Shown here piece after piece: positions 35,098-43,612 of a stretch of DNA of 64,000 bases (positions are counted from its first letter, which is position 1; the number at the start of each line of letters is the position of its first letter). The DNA is taken from assembly GCF_013391475.1 (NCBI RefSeq), contig NZ_JACBAZ010000004.1, positions 682,001 through 746,000 of the forward strand, in the 5' to 3' direction. The DNA is from Oceaniferula marina. GTDB lineage: Bacteria; Verrucomicrobiota; Verrucomicrobiia; Verrucomicrobiales; Akkermansiaceae. The notes below the pieces were generated by a model. The model did no database searches. It was not told the origin of the DNA and worked only from the letters and a program-made list of their open reading frames with translations. Made by a program: the position numbers and the translations under genes.

Positions 35098-36777
35098 ATG
35101 GATCAACAAAACACCATCCCCCCGACTCACCGAGAGCTTATCCAAAGCTTGATTGACGGCACCCTCAGCCCGATTGAAAGCCAACGCATCAATCAACTCC
35201 TTCGCGATGACGTCGTGCTACGCGAATTTTATATCCGCCAAATCCGCACGGACGAACTGCTCGCAGCACACTTCGAACTTCCGAATAGCCAAGTGGTTCT
35301 CAAAAGGCCGGAACCTCAAATATCCAAGAAAAAACATCTCACGGTTGTCACCATGGCCGTTGCCTTGGGCATGGCTGCAGCCATCGCCTTGATGCTGGTA
35401 TTTCGAGCCCCCGAATCAACCACAGCACAGGACGACCACTCACTGTATTCTGAATTCATCCCAGCCCCCGACCGCACCCCCGTCGCTATGGTGTCCGGAA
35501 CCAACAACGTCAACTGGGCCGCATCTTCAGGTCAAGTGCGTCCCGGCCATTGGCTCTCGGCCGGAAAAATCGACCTCAAGGAGGGCATCCTCGAGCTAAG
35601 CTACGACACCGGCACCCAGGTGCTCATCAAAGCTCCAGCTGTCTATTACATCGAAGCGGAAAGTAAAGGCTACCTCGAAAAAGGATCCATCAAAGCCCAC
35701 AGCTCCCAGACTCTCGCGAACTTTGAAGTAGAAACCCCCAACAGCCAACTCATCGATCTGGGAACCACCTTCGGTGTCACCGTGCTCAGTGCCCTCAGGA
35801 CCGAAGTCCATGTGATCGAAGGACTCGTCAAAGCCAAATCCCTCATAGATCCGGACACGGAATGGAAAATGCTCCTCAAAGGTAAAGCCCTGCGCATCAA
35901 GAGCACAGAAGACTTTAATACGGACTATGATCGCTTTCCGGCCGACACCAGCCTTTATGATTGGGCTCCTCCCGAACGAGCCAAGCGCCCGCAAAGCATC
36001 CACTACCATCATTGGTCATTCGATCAACTCAACGGCTCCCAACTTCAAGACAGCGGACAACATCCAGACTCACCCTCATTTCCAGCCCACACTGTCGACA
36101 TCTCCGAATCTACCACCTCTCATCAGTGGCTGACCCAGGGACGTTTTGGCAAGGCCCTCCATCTTGACGGCAACCAACGTTTTCTTCGCACCGATTTTCC
36201 TGGCATCGAAGGTAACGCATCCCGAACCGTCGCCTTCTGGATTCGACTCGGCAAAAATCAACCGAGAGGTGACGCCACCCCTGGAATCGTCTCGTGGGGA
36301 AAAAACAAATCCCGTGGGGAAAAATGGCAAATCCGCACGGAGTCGCCACTTCTCAAAGACAACCAGCAAGTCATCCGCACAGAATGCGCATGGGGTCACA
36401 TGATGGGACAAACCAACTTACACGACGGCCAATGGCATCACGTAGCCAGCGTGTTTATGTCCGCTCCCAATGCCGATATCGCCACCCACGTCAAACACTA
36501 CGTCGACGGCAAACTCGAAACCCGTGGCAGTATCATCTCCCGCCGAGTTAATACAGCGGTCGCAAAAGACGAACACTCTAACTTCCCCCTCAGCATTGGA
36601 CTTTCAATGGATACCGGCTTTAGCCCCAGCTACAACAAACTTATAGAACGCCACAAAAAACAACAGTTAAACATCGAAACCCTGAATGGCGATGTCGATG
36701 AACTCTACATCTTTGACGCGGCCCTGACACCTTCCGAAATCCTCCAACTCATGCAAAAAAACCGTCCACCCGAATAA
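35098..36777 (+). CDS. FecR-LamG membrane protein, probable anti-sigma factor, second copy
   Basis: The protein has 559 residues: cytoplasmic N-terminus (RELIQSLIDGTLSPIESQRI), membrane helix 81-102 (TMAVALGMAAAIALMLVF), FecR-like domain about 155-250 (KEGILELSYDTGTQVLIKAP, FEVETPNSQLIDLGTTFGV, VHVIEGLVKA) and LamG about 305-550 (RTVAFWIRLGKNQ, DGQWHHVASVF, VDELYIFDAAL). The same design as the protein at 29943-31463, with the TxF/PxxLIDLGTxFGV FecR core conserved. It follows its ECF sigma gene and is closed by a terminator, so the PEP-CTERM and sulfatase genes beyond have separate promoters. Confidence 0.87.
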   Translation: MDQQNTIPPTHRELIQSLIDGTLSPIESQRINQLLRDDVVLREFYIRQIRTDELLAAHFELPNSQVVLKRPEPQISKKKHLTVVTMAVALGMAAAIALMLVFRAPESTTAQDDHSLYSEFIPAPDRTPVAMVSGTNNVNWAASSGQVRPGHWLSAGKIDLKEGILELSYDTGTQVLIKAPAVYYIEAESKGYLEKGSIKAHSSQTLANFEVETPNSQLIDLGTTFGVTVLSALRTEVHVIEGLVKAKSLIDPDTEWKMLLKGKALRIKSTEDFNTDYDRFPADTSLYDWAPPERAKRPQSIHYHHWSFDQLNGSQLQDSGQHPDSPSFPAHTVDISESTTSHQWLTQGRFGKALHLDGNQRFLRTDFPGIEGNASRTVAFWIRLGKNQPRGDATPGIVSWGKNKSRGEKWQIRTESPLLKDNQQVIRTECAWGHMMGQTNLHDGQWHHVASVFMSAPNADIATHVKHYVDGKLETRGSIISRRVNTAVAKDEHSNFPLSIGLSMDTGFSPSYNKLIERHKKQQLNIETLNGDVDELYIFDAALTPSEILQLMQKNRPPE

Positions 36778-36806
36778 TTCATTCAAAAAGCTATCAAGAA
36801 CTCCCA

Positions 36807-36837
36807 AACGCCTCGGCATATGCCCCGGCGTTTTTTA
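36807..36837 (+). terminator. Rho-independent terminator after FecR-LamG gene
   Basis: AACGCC pairs with GGCGTT around a partly paired CGG..CCC loop and is followed by TTTTTTAT. It lies 30 bases after the stop. Confidence 0.75.
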
Positions 36838-36955
36838 TTTGCCCCTAAAAAAAAACTTTTTTCGTTTTTTCCGACCGTTTGCCATCACGGGGATATGTAA
36901 CTGTGATATTTGACTCTAGATTTTGTCAAAACGCATCATCTCTACAAAACCAATC

Positions 36956-37684
36956 ATGAAATTCAAGACACCCATCATCACACTCACCAGTGTAGCGGCG
37001 CTCACAATCTCGTCACAGGCAGCCACCATCTTCTCTGAAGATTTCACCGGCGATTCCGCTACGAATCTTCAAGGAACAACCACAACTGAAGGAGGACTCA
37101 CTTGGAATGCCGATGCTCTTTTCAAAGCCAATGGCTCCTACAATGGAGCAGGCAATGCAGATAAATCCGGTTATATCAACCTCGGCGCGGGACCCACGAT
37201 CAACACCACCTACACTTTAACCACCAGCATGACCACCGTTGGCGACCTGCAATGGTTCTTTGGTTTGGCCGACAGCGCGGCAGACACCAGCTTGCGCGTT
37301 CAAGACGGCAATGTGGACAACGCCGTGCTACTGATGTACCGCGGTGTTGGGTCCAGCGATGGTGTGCGACTCGATTTTGTCGACAGCAAGTCTCAAAATG
37401 CCAGTGTCATCGCACAAAGCAACGGTCACCCGGCCAACACGCTCTCCATGGTGGTCACCAGCAACAACCTGACCGACGCCAGTATCGAAATGTTCAAAGA
37501 CGGAGCCTCTCTCGGCACAGTCAACCGCGACATCACTGGTTATCAGTATTTCGTTCTTGGTGCTGAAGCAGGGTCTGGCTCGGGCCAAATCAACTCGATC
37601 TCCCTGACCGCAGTGCCTGAGCCCAGCAGTACAGCCCTACTCGGACTCAGCGGACTCAGCCTGATCCTTCGCCGCAAAAAATAA
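36956..37684 (+). CDS. PEP-CTERM exported protein
   Basis: The ATG at 36956 gives 242 residues with a signal peptide (LTSVAALTISSQAA). The body (IFSEDFTGDSATNLQG ... VGDLQWFFGLADSAADTSL ... DASIEMFKDGASLG) is a jelly-roll-like beta-sandwich, similar in flavour to LamG or concanavalin-like folds. The C-terminus is VPEPSSTALLGLSGLSLILR with a basic end. Probably a surface or matrix protein cut by exosortase. Located between the second ECF pair and the LamG-pseudosulfatase gene. Confidence 0.87.
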   Translation: MKFKTPIITLTSVAALTISSQAATIFSEDFTGDSATNLQGTTTTEGGLTWNADALFKANGSYNGAGNADKSGYINLGAGPTINTTYTLTTSMTTVGDLQWFFGLADSAADTSLRVQDGNVDNAVLLMYRGVGSSDGVRLDFVDSKSQNASVIAQSNGHPANTLSMVVTSNNLTDASIEMFKDGASLGTVNRDITGYQYFVLGAEAGSGSGQINSISLTAVPEPSSTALLGLSGLSLILRRKK

Positions 37685-37705
37685 TAACATCCTTTTGCAT
37701 TTTTC

Positions 37706-37739
37706 AAACCGCCACAGTTCACGCTGCGGCGGTTTTTTT
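37706..37739 (+). terminator. Rho-independent terminator after PEP-CTERM gene
   Basis: AACCGCCACAG pairs with CTGCGGCGGTT through TTCACG (one mismatch), followed by TTTTTTT. Confidence 0.85.
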
Positions 37740-37826
37740 GTCTAAAAACATCCCAAGCACCTCCGATCATTTGCTCCTGACCGGCTATAATAGGGACACA
37801 CACCTCGATCACCTCATACCATCCCT

Positions 37827-40364
37827 ATGCTTCGCTCCATCCCTATCACATCGCTGTGGTTTCAAATGGTCAGCCTCTCCCTCGCGTTGACCGTCTCCGC
37901 CATTGCCCAACCGGTCGCATATTGGTCATTCGATGGTGACACAACAGCAGCGCGTCTAGCTGAATCACTCGGACAAACGGCTCTCGATGCCAGCGAAACC
38001 AACGGCAGCTCGTCATGGAACACCCGTAGCGGATTCGGCAACGTCCTCGCCAATGGCTCCGGCACCGCTTACCTGTCTGTTGCCCAGCACATCGCCATCA
38101 CCCCGGGAAGCGGCAACTTCTCCATTTCCCTCTGGGCATACAGGACATCCGATGCCAACAGCACCAAGGGACTACTGGATGCCCTCGATAGCGGTGCAAC
38201 CACCGGCTACCAGCTATTCTATCAAACGGATAACACCATCCGTATTCGTATCGACGACAACAATGGCAACCATGTTCTGGTCGACACCCAGTCGGCACAC
38301 TACCAACAAAACATCTGGCAAAATATCATCGTCACCGTCGACCGCAGCAAGCAAATAGCACGCATCTATGTCAACGGCAGCGAAGCCACCACCGCGGGCG
38401 GCGTTGCCATCAGCGCCCTCACCGGATCCATCAACCTCAATCAAAACCTATGGATCGGAACCCTCAATGGCACGGCAGCTGCCCGAGGTCGTCTCGACGA
38501 TATCGGACTATTTAACTACGCCTTGAGCACCAGCGAGATTGCTGCGATCAACGTCGGCAGCGGAGTCCCCTTGTCAGAGATAGATACCTCCCCGGTCGCA
38601 AGCGTCATTGCCACCCCTACCAGTGGCTCCATCCTACGCATTGGTGACACGGTAACGCTAAGTACAAATGAGGCTGCTGACGCCATTTACTACACATTGG
38701 ACGGTAGCGTTCCAGATAACAGCGCCAAGCTCTATACAGCCCCATTCACGGTACCAGCGAACGCCACGCTACAAGCCATTGCCTATAAAAATAACAGCCC
38801 GGGTGTGGTCACCTCGGCATTCTACACCTGTATACCAAACAGCCCACCCAATATCCTGATCATCATGGCAGACGACATCGGCTATGGCGATCTCTCATGT
38901 TACGGTGCACCAACAGTCCACACCCCGCACCTTGATGCCCTCGCGCGAAAAGGATCACGCTTCACTCAATTTACCACCACTGGACCAGGCGATCTCGCCA
39001 ACCAGTATGCACTGCTCACCGGCCGCCTGGCCCGACGTGGCAACCTGCCCGCCGACATCCCCCCTGGAAGTGCAAATAGTATCGATTACCGCGAGTGGAC
39101 TCTCGCCAAGGCCTTACGAAAAAAAGGATACCAAACCGCCATGATCGGAGAATGGAATCTTGGGGACAGCGCTGACGCAGGGCCAAATAACCAAGGCTTT
39201 CAATTATTCTACGGGCTACCCTACTCTGCATCCTTCATCCCTACGCCGCCACTCGTTGAAAACGAAACAACGCTCGAAGCCGCCCACCATTCCAACCTTC
39301 TCTTGGATCAGCTCAGTCAACGAGCCTCCTCATGGATCTCCGCCCAAGGAGAGGCGCCCTTTTTTCTCGTCTTCTCACCACCCTCCCTACCGGCAACAGG
39401 AGGCTCATTGCTCGGAAACCACGGAAATCGGATGGACGCCCTTGATCGCTCCATCGGTGACCTGCTTGACACCCTGGAACAAACGGGAAAAACCAACGAC
39501 ACACTGGTAGTCTTTCTCTCGGACGAAGGACCGGACCGCACCTATACCTCTCCATCCTACGGATCGGCTGGCATTTTTCGCGATGGAAAATCCACCACCT
39601 GGGAAGGAGGCGTGCGCACCCCGGCGATCAGTCGATGGCCCGGCATCATCCCAGCTGGAACAAGCAACCAGGCCGTGCTTTGGTTGCCCGACCTCTACAC
39701 CAGCATCACCGCCATTGCGGACGCCCATGTTCCGGACGACCGGCCCTACGATGGCACCGCACGCGCCGATGTCCTTCTATCAAGCCGCACCCGACCAGAT
39801 GCCGAGACCACTTTGTTCCTGCACCGCCACGACGGCACCGGTTACCAACTCCAAGCCATCCGCCAAGGTGCATGGAAATACCATGCCACATACCAAAACT
39901 CAGCAACAGACAACAACTTCTCGGAATCCGCGCCGCTGCTGTTCCAAATCGAGCAAAACCCGACCGAGCACATCAACCGTAGCAGCACCCACACCAGTAA
40001 ACTCGTCGAACTTCAATCGGCGGCCTCAACCCATCTTGCCACATTCGCATCTCCACTCCCCCAACTCCCGATCACTCAGCCGGGGTTTCTGAGCCCTCCC
40101 GCTCTATCTATCCTCACTTCCGAAAACAATAAAACCTCCTTCGCAGCCACCCTGCACCGGCCGGTCACATCCACCAACGACGAATATGCCATCCAGTATT
40201 CCCATGATCTGAGCGAGTGGTTCTCCCTGGCCATCGATCCATACATCCTAACAATCGATCCGCAAACGAACCATTCAGAGATCATTGAACTACGTATTCC
40301 CTCAGGCGATCCCAGCTTCTCCAACAACCGTGTCTTCTTCAGAATCATCAACACCCGACCATGA
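37827..40364 (+). CDS. LamG-sulfatase fold fusion with lost catalytic residues (pseudosulfatase)
   Basis: The protein has 845 residues: signal peptide 1-27, LamG domain about 30-240 (PVAYWSFDGDTTA, GRLDDIGLFNYALS), a chitobiase-like beta-sandwich about 258-335 (ADAIYYTLDGSVPDNSAKLY), sulfatase fold 340-735 and a C-terminal beta module (YAIQYSHDLSEWF, VFFRI). The fold and first aspartates (D349, D350) remain, but the formylglycine motif C-S-A-S-R of the neighbour is D-L-A-N-Q (389-393), GKWHLG is GEWNLG, the PH-L-P histidine is absent and SDNG is SDEG. Sulfate ester cleavage by the known mechanism is impossible. It may bind sulfated glycan. ATGA overlap couples it to the active sulfatase that follows. 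Confidence 0.9.
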   Translation: MLRSIPITSLWFQMVSLSLALTVSAIAQPVAYWSFDGDTTAARLAESLGQTALDASETNGSSSWNTRSGFGNVLANGSGTAYLSVAQHIAITPGSGNFSISLWAYRTSDANSTKGLLDALDSGATTGYQLFYQTDNTIRIRIDDNNGNHVLVDTQSAHYQQNIWQNIIVTVDRSKQIARIYVNGSEATTAGGVAISALTGSINLNQNLWIGTLNGTAAARGRLDDIGLFNYALSTSEIAAINVGSGVPLSEIDTSPVASVIATPTSGSILRIGDTVTLSTNEAADAIYYTLDGSVPDNSAKLYTAPFTVPANATLQAIAYKNNSPGVVTSAFYTCIPNSPPNILIIMADDIGYGDLSCYGAPTVHTPHLDALARKGSRFTQFTTTGPGDLANQYALLTGRLARRGNLPADIPPGSANSIDYREWTLAKALRKKGYQTAMIGEWNLGDSADAGPNNQGFQLFYGLPYSASFIPTPPLVENETTLEAAHHSNLLLDQLSQRASSWISAQGEAPFFLVFSPPSLPATGGSLLGNHGNRMDALDRSIGDLLDTLEQTGKTNDTLVVFLSDEGPDRTYTSPSYGSAGIFRDGKSTTWEGGVRTPAISRWPGIIPAGTSNQAVLWLPDLYTSITAIADAHVPDDRPYDGTARADVLLSSRTRPDAETTLFLHRHDGTGYQLQAIRQGAWKYHATYQNSATDNNFSESAPLLFQIEQNPTEHINRSSTHTSKLVELQSAASTHLATFASPLPQLPITQPGFLSPPALSILTSENNKTSFAATLHRPVTSTNDEYAIQYSHDLSEWFSLAIDPYILTIDPQTNHSEIIELRIPSGDPSFSNNRVFFRIINTRP

Positions 40365-41797
40365 AACACCTAATTTCCACAGCTTTCGCCCTGCTCGCGT
40401 GCTTCAACCTCCACGCCCGCCCTGCCACGGAAAAGCCAAACATCATCATCGTCTTTGTCGATGACTCCGGGTACGCCGACTACGCGCACACAGGCAACCC
40501 CACAATCCATACACCAAACATTACAAGCATGGTGCACGAAGGGTTGAACTTCCCACAGTTCTACTGTGCCTCTCCCGCCTGCTCGGCCTCCCGCTACGCT
40601 CTACTCACCGGCCGTAACCCGGCGCGCTCTGGATTCAGGTGGGTCCTCCCCCCCACAGAAAGCAAGTATCTGCACCCCAACGAAACAACCATCGCAGAAG
40701 GACTAAAAAACCAGGGGTATGCAACCGCCATGTTTGGCAAGTGGCATCTCGGAACACCAAACACTGGCAACGCCTATACCCCGAACGCTTTACCTCTGGC
40801 TCATGGCTTTGAGATCTTTGAAGGCACAACGGTCTCCCACGATTATGCCGACAGCCACCTCATCATGGGCCCCTCCAGTGATAACAATCCAACCACGGGC
40901 TACGCATCCATCACCACCAAGGTTCCGTCCAAACTGGAGATCATGCAAGGGCTCACCAAGCGCTACACCGACCGCGCCATCCAATTTATCAGCACCCATA
41001 AAGATGACCCGTTTTTCATCTACCTGGCCCCCAACATGCCCCATCTCCCCGTCCATTCTTCCGAAGAATTTCAAGGAACCTCTCTGCGAGGTCCTCTGGG
41101 CGATTGTATCGAGGAAATCGATAACTCCGTCGGACGTATCCGCCAAGCCCTTGCTGATGCCGGGGTCACAGAGAACACTCTGATCATTTACACTTCCGAT
41201 AACGGCCCGTGGATTCGCTTTGAAAACACCACAACCACCTACCCCAATGGCCAGGGGGAGGCTCGTCTCAACGTCGGCTCAGCACTACCATTCCGCGATG
41301 GTAAAGGTTCCACTTGGGAGGGTGGTGTTCGCGTTCCCGGCGTCTTTTGCTGGCCTGGAACCATCCCTGCCAGCAGTGTTGAAAAAACACCGGCCAGCAC
41401 CATGGATCTGCTACCCACCATTTTCTCTCTCGCCGGAGAGCCCGTCCCCGGTGACCGCATCCTCGATGGCCGTGATATCCGCCCCTTGCTTAACCCGGAA
41501 AACTTTACAGGAACGGTTCCCGACTTCAACTTTGTCTACACCGGAGCCTCGAGCAACGGCATCTACGCCGCCCGGAAAGGAGCATGGAAGATGCACATCC
41601 GCCTCTACTCCCAAACGGGAAACAACTACGGCTTTTCGGCTTCATCAAGCAACCCGCTGCTATTCAACCTCGAACAGGACCCAGGTGAACGATTTGATCT
41701 TTCAGCTCAACAATCAGAGCAGTTGCCCGCCTTGCAAACCATCATCAACGATTTTCAGTCGAGCCTGAATACAGAGGGAACCTTTTGGTCCCCCTGA
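40361..41797 (+). CDS. Secreted sulfatase translationally coupled to the pseudosulfatase
   Basis: The protein has 478 residues with a signal peptide (TAFALLACFNLHA). VDDSGYAD (D34, D35), formylglycine site C74-S-A-S-R78 with YALLTG, GKWHLGTP, NMPHLPVH, TSDNGPW and KGSTWEGGVRVPG are all present, so activity is expected. LLFNLEQDPGERFDL marks the C-terminal subdomain. It begins inside the stop of the LamG-pseudosulfatase gene (ATGA), which suggests equal amounts and perhaps a complex. Convergent with the esterase gene, 28 bases apart. Confidence 0.92.
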   Translation: MKHLISTAFALLACFNLHARPATEKPNIIIVFVDDSGYADYAHTGNPTIHTPNITSMVHEGLNFPQFYCASPACSASRYALLTGRNPARSGFRWVLPPTESKYLHPNETTIAEGLKNQGYATAMFGKWHLGTPNTGNAYTPNALPLAHGFEIFEGTTVSHDYADSHLIMGPSSDNNPTTGYASITTKVPSKLEIMQGLTKRYTDRAIQFISTHKDDPFFIYLAPNMPHLPVHSSEEFQGTSLRGPLGDCIEEIDNSVGRIRQALADAGVTENTLIIYTSDNGPWIRFENTTTTYPNGQGEARLNVGSALPFRDGKGSTWEGGVRVPGVFCWPGTIPASSVEKTPASTMDLLPTIFSLAGEPVPGDRILDGRDIRPLLNPENFTGTVPDFNFVYTGASSNGIYAARKGAWKMHIRLYSQTGNNYGFSASSSNPLLFNLEQDPGERFDLSAQQSEQLPALQTIINDFQSSLNTEGTFWSP

Positions 41798-41825
41798 TAG
41801 CCAAAGCCTACCCCACTCAGCCCCA

Positions 41826-43202
41826 TCATTTCGCCTGAAAACAGGGCACAGGCAAGCCCTCTTGATTCATCAGATTGGTGACAGGCGTGTTCGACCAGGC
41901 GTAACGGACTGACTTTGGATTTTTCACACCGTCGGACTCAAGCGTCACTTGATTGCTACCTGAAATGCGCGCCTTGGCCGGAACAAATTTGCCGTCGCTT
42001 CCAGCAACTTCAAACGCCATGGGTGCCTTACCATCTCGCGTTGCCAATCCACTGGCCACATCCTTGAAGGTCAGCACCACCTTCCCCCGTTTGACGACAT
42101 GGGAAACATAGGTCGGGCTGTAAGCCACCACATCCTTACCGTAGGTATCCTTCAAAGCAAGCAAGGCCAAGCGTTGCCCCACTTCCTTCTTTTTCTTCGG
42201 GTGAATATCCTTCGGGTTTCCAATATCGATGGTCACCGCCATCCCCGTATGCGGGATGCTGGCATTCGACTCCGACTGTGCCTGCCAAATCACAGGCAAC
42301 ACCTCCGGGGAATCCTTCGGGTAGCCGAATGGAGCCAACTGCACAAAGTAAAATGGCATTTCTTTCCCCCAGATTTCACGCCAACCTGCGACCAGCGCCC
42401 GCTTTTTGTGATGATACAGGGCTCCGTCCTTACGGTTCGATTCCCCCTGGTACCAGATTGCCCCTTTGATGCGCAATGGTGCCAAGCCGTGCACCATACC
42501 ATTATAGAGTTTGCTATAATCTCCCTTCTTTCCCTTCAACTCGGGGATGGCATCTCTGCCGCTTGGCGTCGTCCAAGGCTCAATTCTTGTCCCACCCCAC
42601 GAAGATGCGATTAAACCAATAGGAACATTTTTTAATTCTTGCTGAAGATGAACCCCAAAGAAATATCCAACGGAAGAAAATCCCTTCCGAGGCTTATCGC
42701 CCAGATTGGAAATCGTTTCTGGGCTGCAAACCTTCCAACCTGAAGCCTTTGCCACATCCGGAAGAGGCTTTCCTGATTTTACTTTATTCACATTCAGCAA
42801 TCGTATCTTCGGATGACTGGCAGCTTGAATCGCCTGTTTCGGGTTTTCACTCAGGCCAATGCCCCACTCCATGTTTGACTGACCGGAACACAACCAAACA
42901 TCTCCCATGAGAATATCCTTGAGCACAATCTCATTCTTCCCCTTCACCTTCATCGTCAACGCATCCCCCAAACCTCGCTTGGGTAGCGTCACTTTCCAGT
43001 TTCCTTCGGCATCCGCATTGGTTTGCTTCGAAGTTCCTGCCAAGGTCACGGATACCTTTTCCCCTGCATCAGCCCAGCCCCACACTGTGATGGGTTCACC
43101 ACGTTGCAAAACCATGTGATCCGTCAATACCTTCGGTAAGGTCACATCCGCAGCGCATGGCCATGCACCACCCAACATCATCATTAAGATCGTCTTTTTC
43201 AT
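41826..43202 (-). CDS. Secreted SGNH esterase, sialate O-acetylesterase-like
   Basis: Probably removes acetyl groups from glycans. The ATG at 43202 gives 458 residues with a leader (MKKTILMMMLGGAWPCAADV); the frame runs on to 43292 without a better start. The N-terminal beta-domain has LPKVLTDHMVLQRGEPITVW and GEKVSVTLAG. The catalytic serine is in WLCSGQSNMEWGIG (block I), followed by LIASSWGGTRIEPW and IWYQGESNRKD. The C-terminal part with DIHPKKKKEVGQRLA gives the D-x-H dyad. This order matches the SASA/sialate O-acetylesterase family. Divergent from the lyase gene across 410 bases. Confidence 0.88.
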   Translation of the reverse strand: MKKTILMMMLGGAWPCAADVTLPKVLTDHMVLQRGEPITVWGWADAGEKVSVTLAGTSKQTNADAEGNWKVTLPKRGLGDALTMKVKGKNEIVLKDILMGDVWLCSGQSNMEWGIGLSENPKQAIQAASHPKIRLLNVNKVKSGKPLPDVAKASGWKVCSPETISNLGDKPRKGFSSVGYFFGVHLQQELKNVPIGLIASSWGGTRIEPWTTPSGRDAIPELKGKKGDYSKLYNGMVHGLAPLRIKGAIWYQGESNRKDGALYHHKKRALVAGWREIWGKEMPFYFVQLAPFGYPKDSPEVLPVIWQAQSESNASIPHTGMAVTIDIGNPKDIHPKKKKEVGQRLALLALKDTYGKDVVAYSPTYVSHVVKRGKVVLTFKDVASGLATRDGKAPMAFEVAGSDGKFVPAKARISGSNQVTLESDGVKNPKSVRYAWSNTPVTNLMNQEGLPVPCFQAK

Positions 43203-43612
43203 CGCTATTTTGAATTTTCTGGAGGACCCAGCCACCAGCACAATCGATACGTGCTCGCGATCAAGCATATTACAGAGAATGTTACCACTCAACCCTCTAG
43301 GGAACGGATCATCGCAGGGCGAATTCAGTAGGAGCTAACAGCCTGCGGCGCTGGCGGGATTGTCAGGATTTTAAATTTTCGAAGATCAAGCTTTGTCCAA
43401 AACCTATCACTACCCTCTAAAAAAAATCCTATAAATCCCCTTCAATCATGTGAATCCTGTCAGCGCCGCAGGCATCACCGAGATGATCTCCCTAATGTAG
43501 GAGCCCTGCGGATCATCGCATCAAAGATGCTCCAGATTTGAATATTTCCATGGTCACTGATAAGAATGCGAATACCTCGCCGGTATATTGAGAATCCATC
43601 AACCTTCCAACC
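43203..43612. other. 410-base intergenic region between divergent esterase and lyase genes
   Basis: This region holds a nested palindromic element at 43305-43520 (separate entry). Outside it there is about 100 bases on the esterase side and 90 bases on the lyase side where promoters should lie. No further coding frame or RNA gene is supported. Confidence 0.6.
43305..43520. repeat. Nested palindromic repeat bounded by 12-bp direct repeats
   Basis: CGGATCATCGCA occurs at 43305-43316 and again at 43509-43520. GTAGGAGC follows the first copy at 43328 and precedes the second at 43498. Inside, GCCTGCGGCGCTG (43341-43353) is matched by CAGCGCCGCAGGC (43461-43473), and GGGATT-GTC-AGGATTT is matched by AAATCCT-ATA-AATCCC. 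No gene is present. It could be a MITE-like or REP-type element. Confidence 0.7.
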
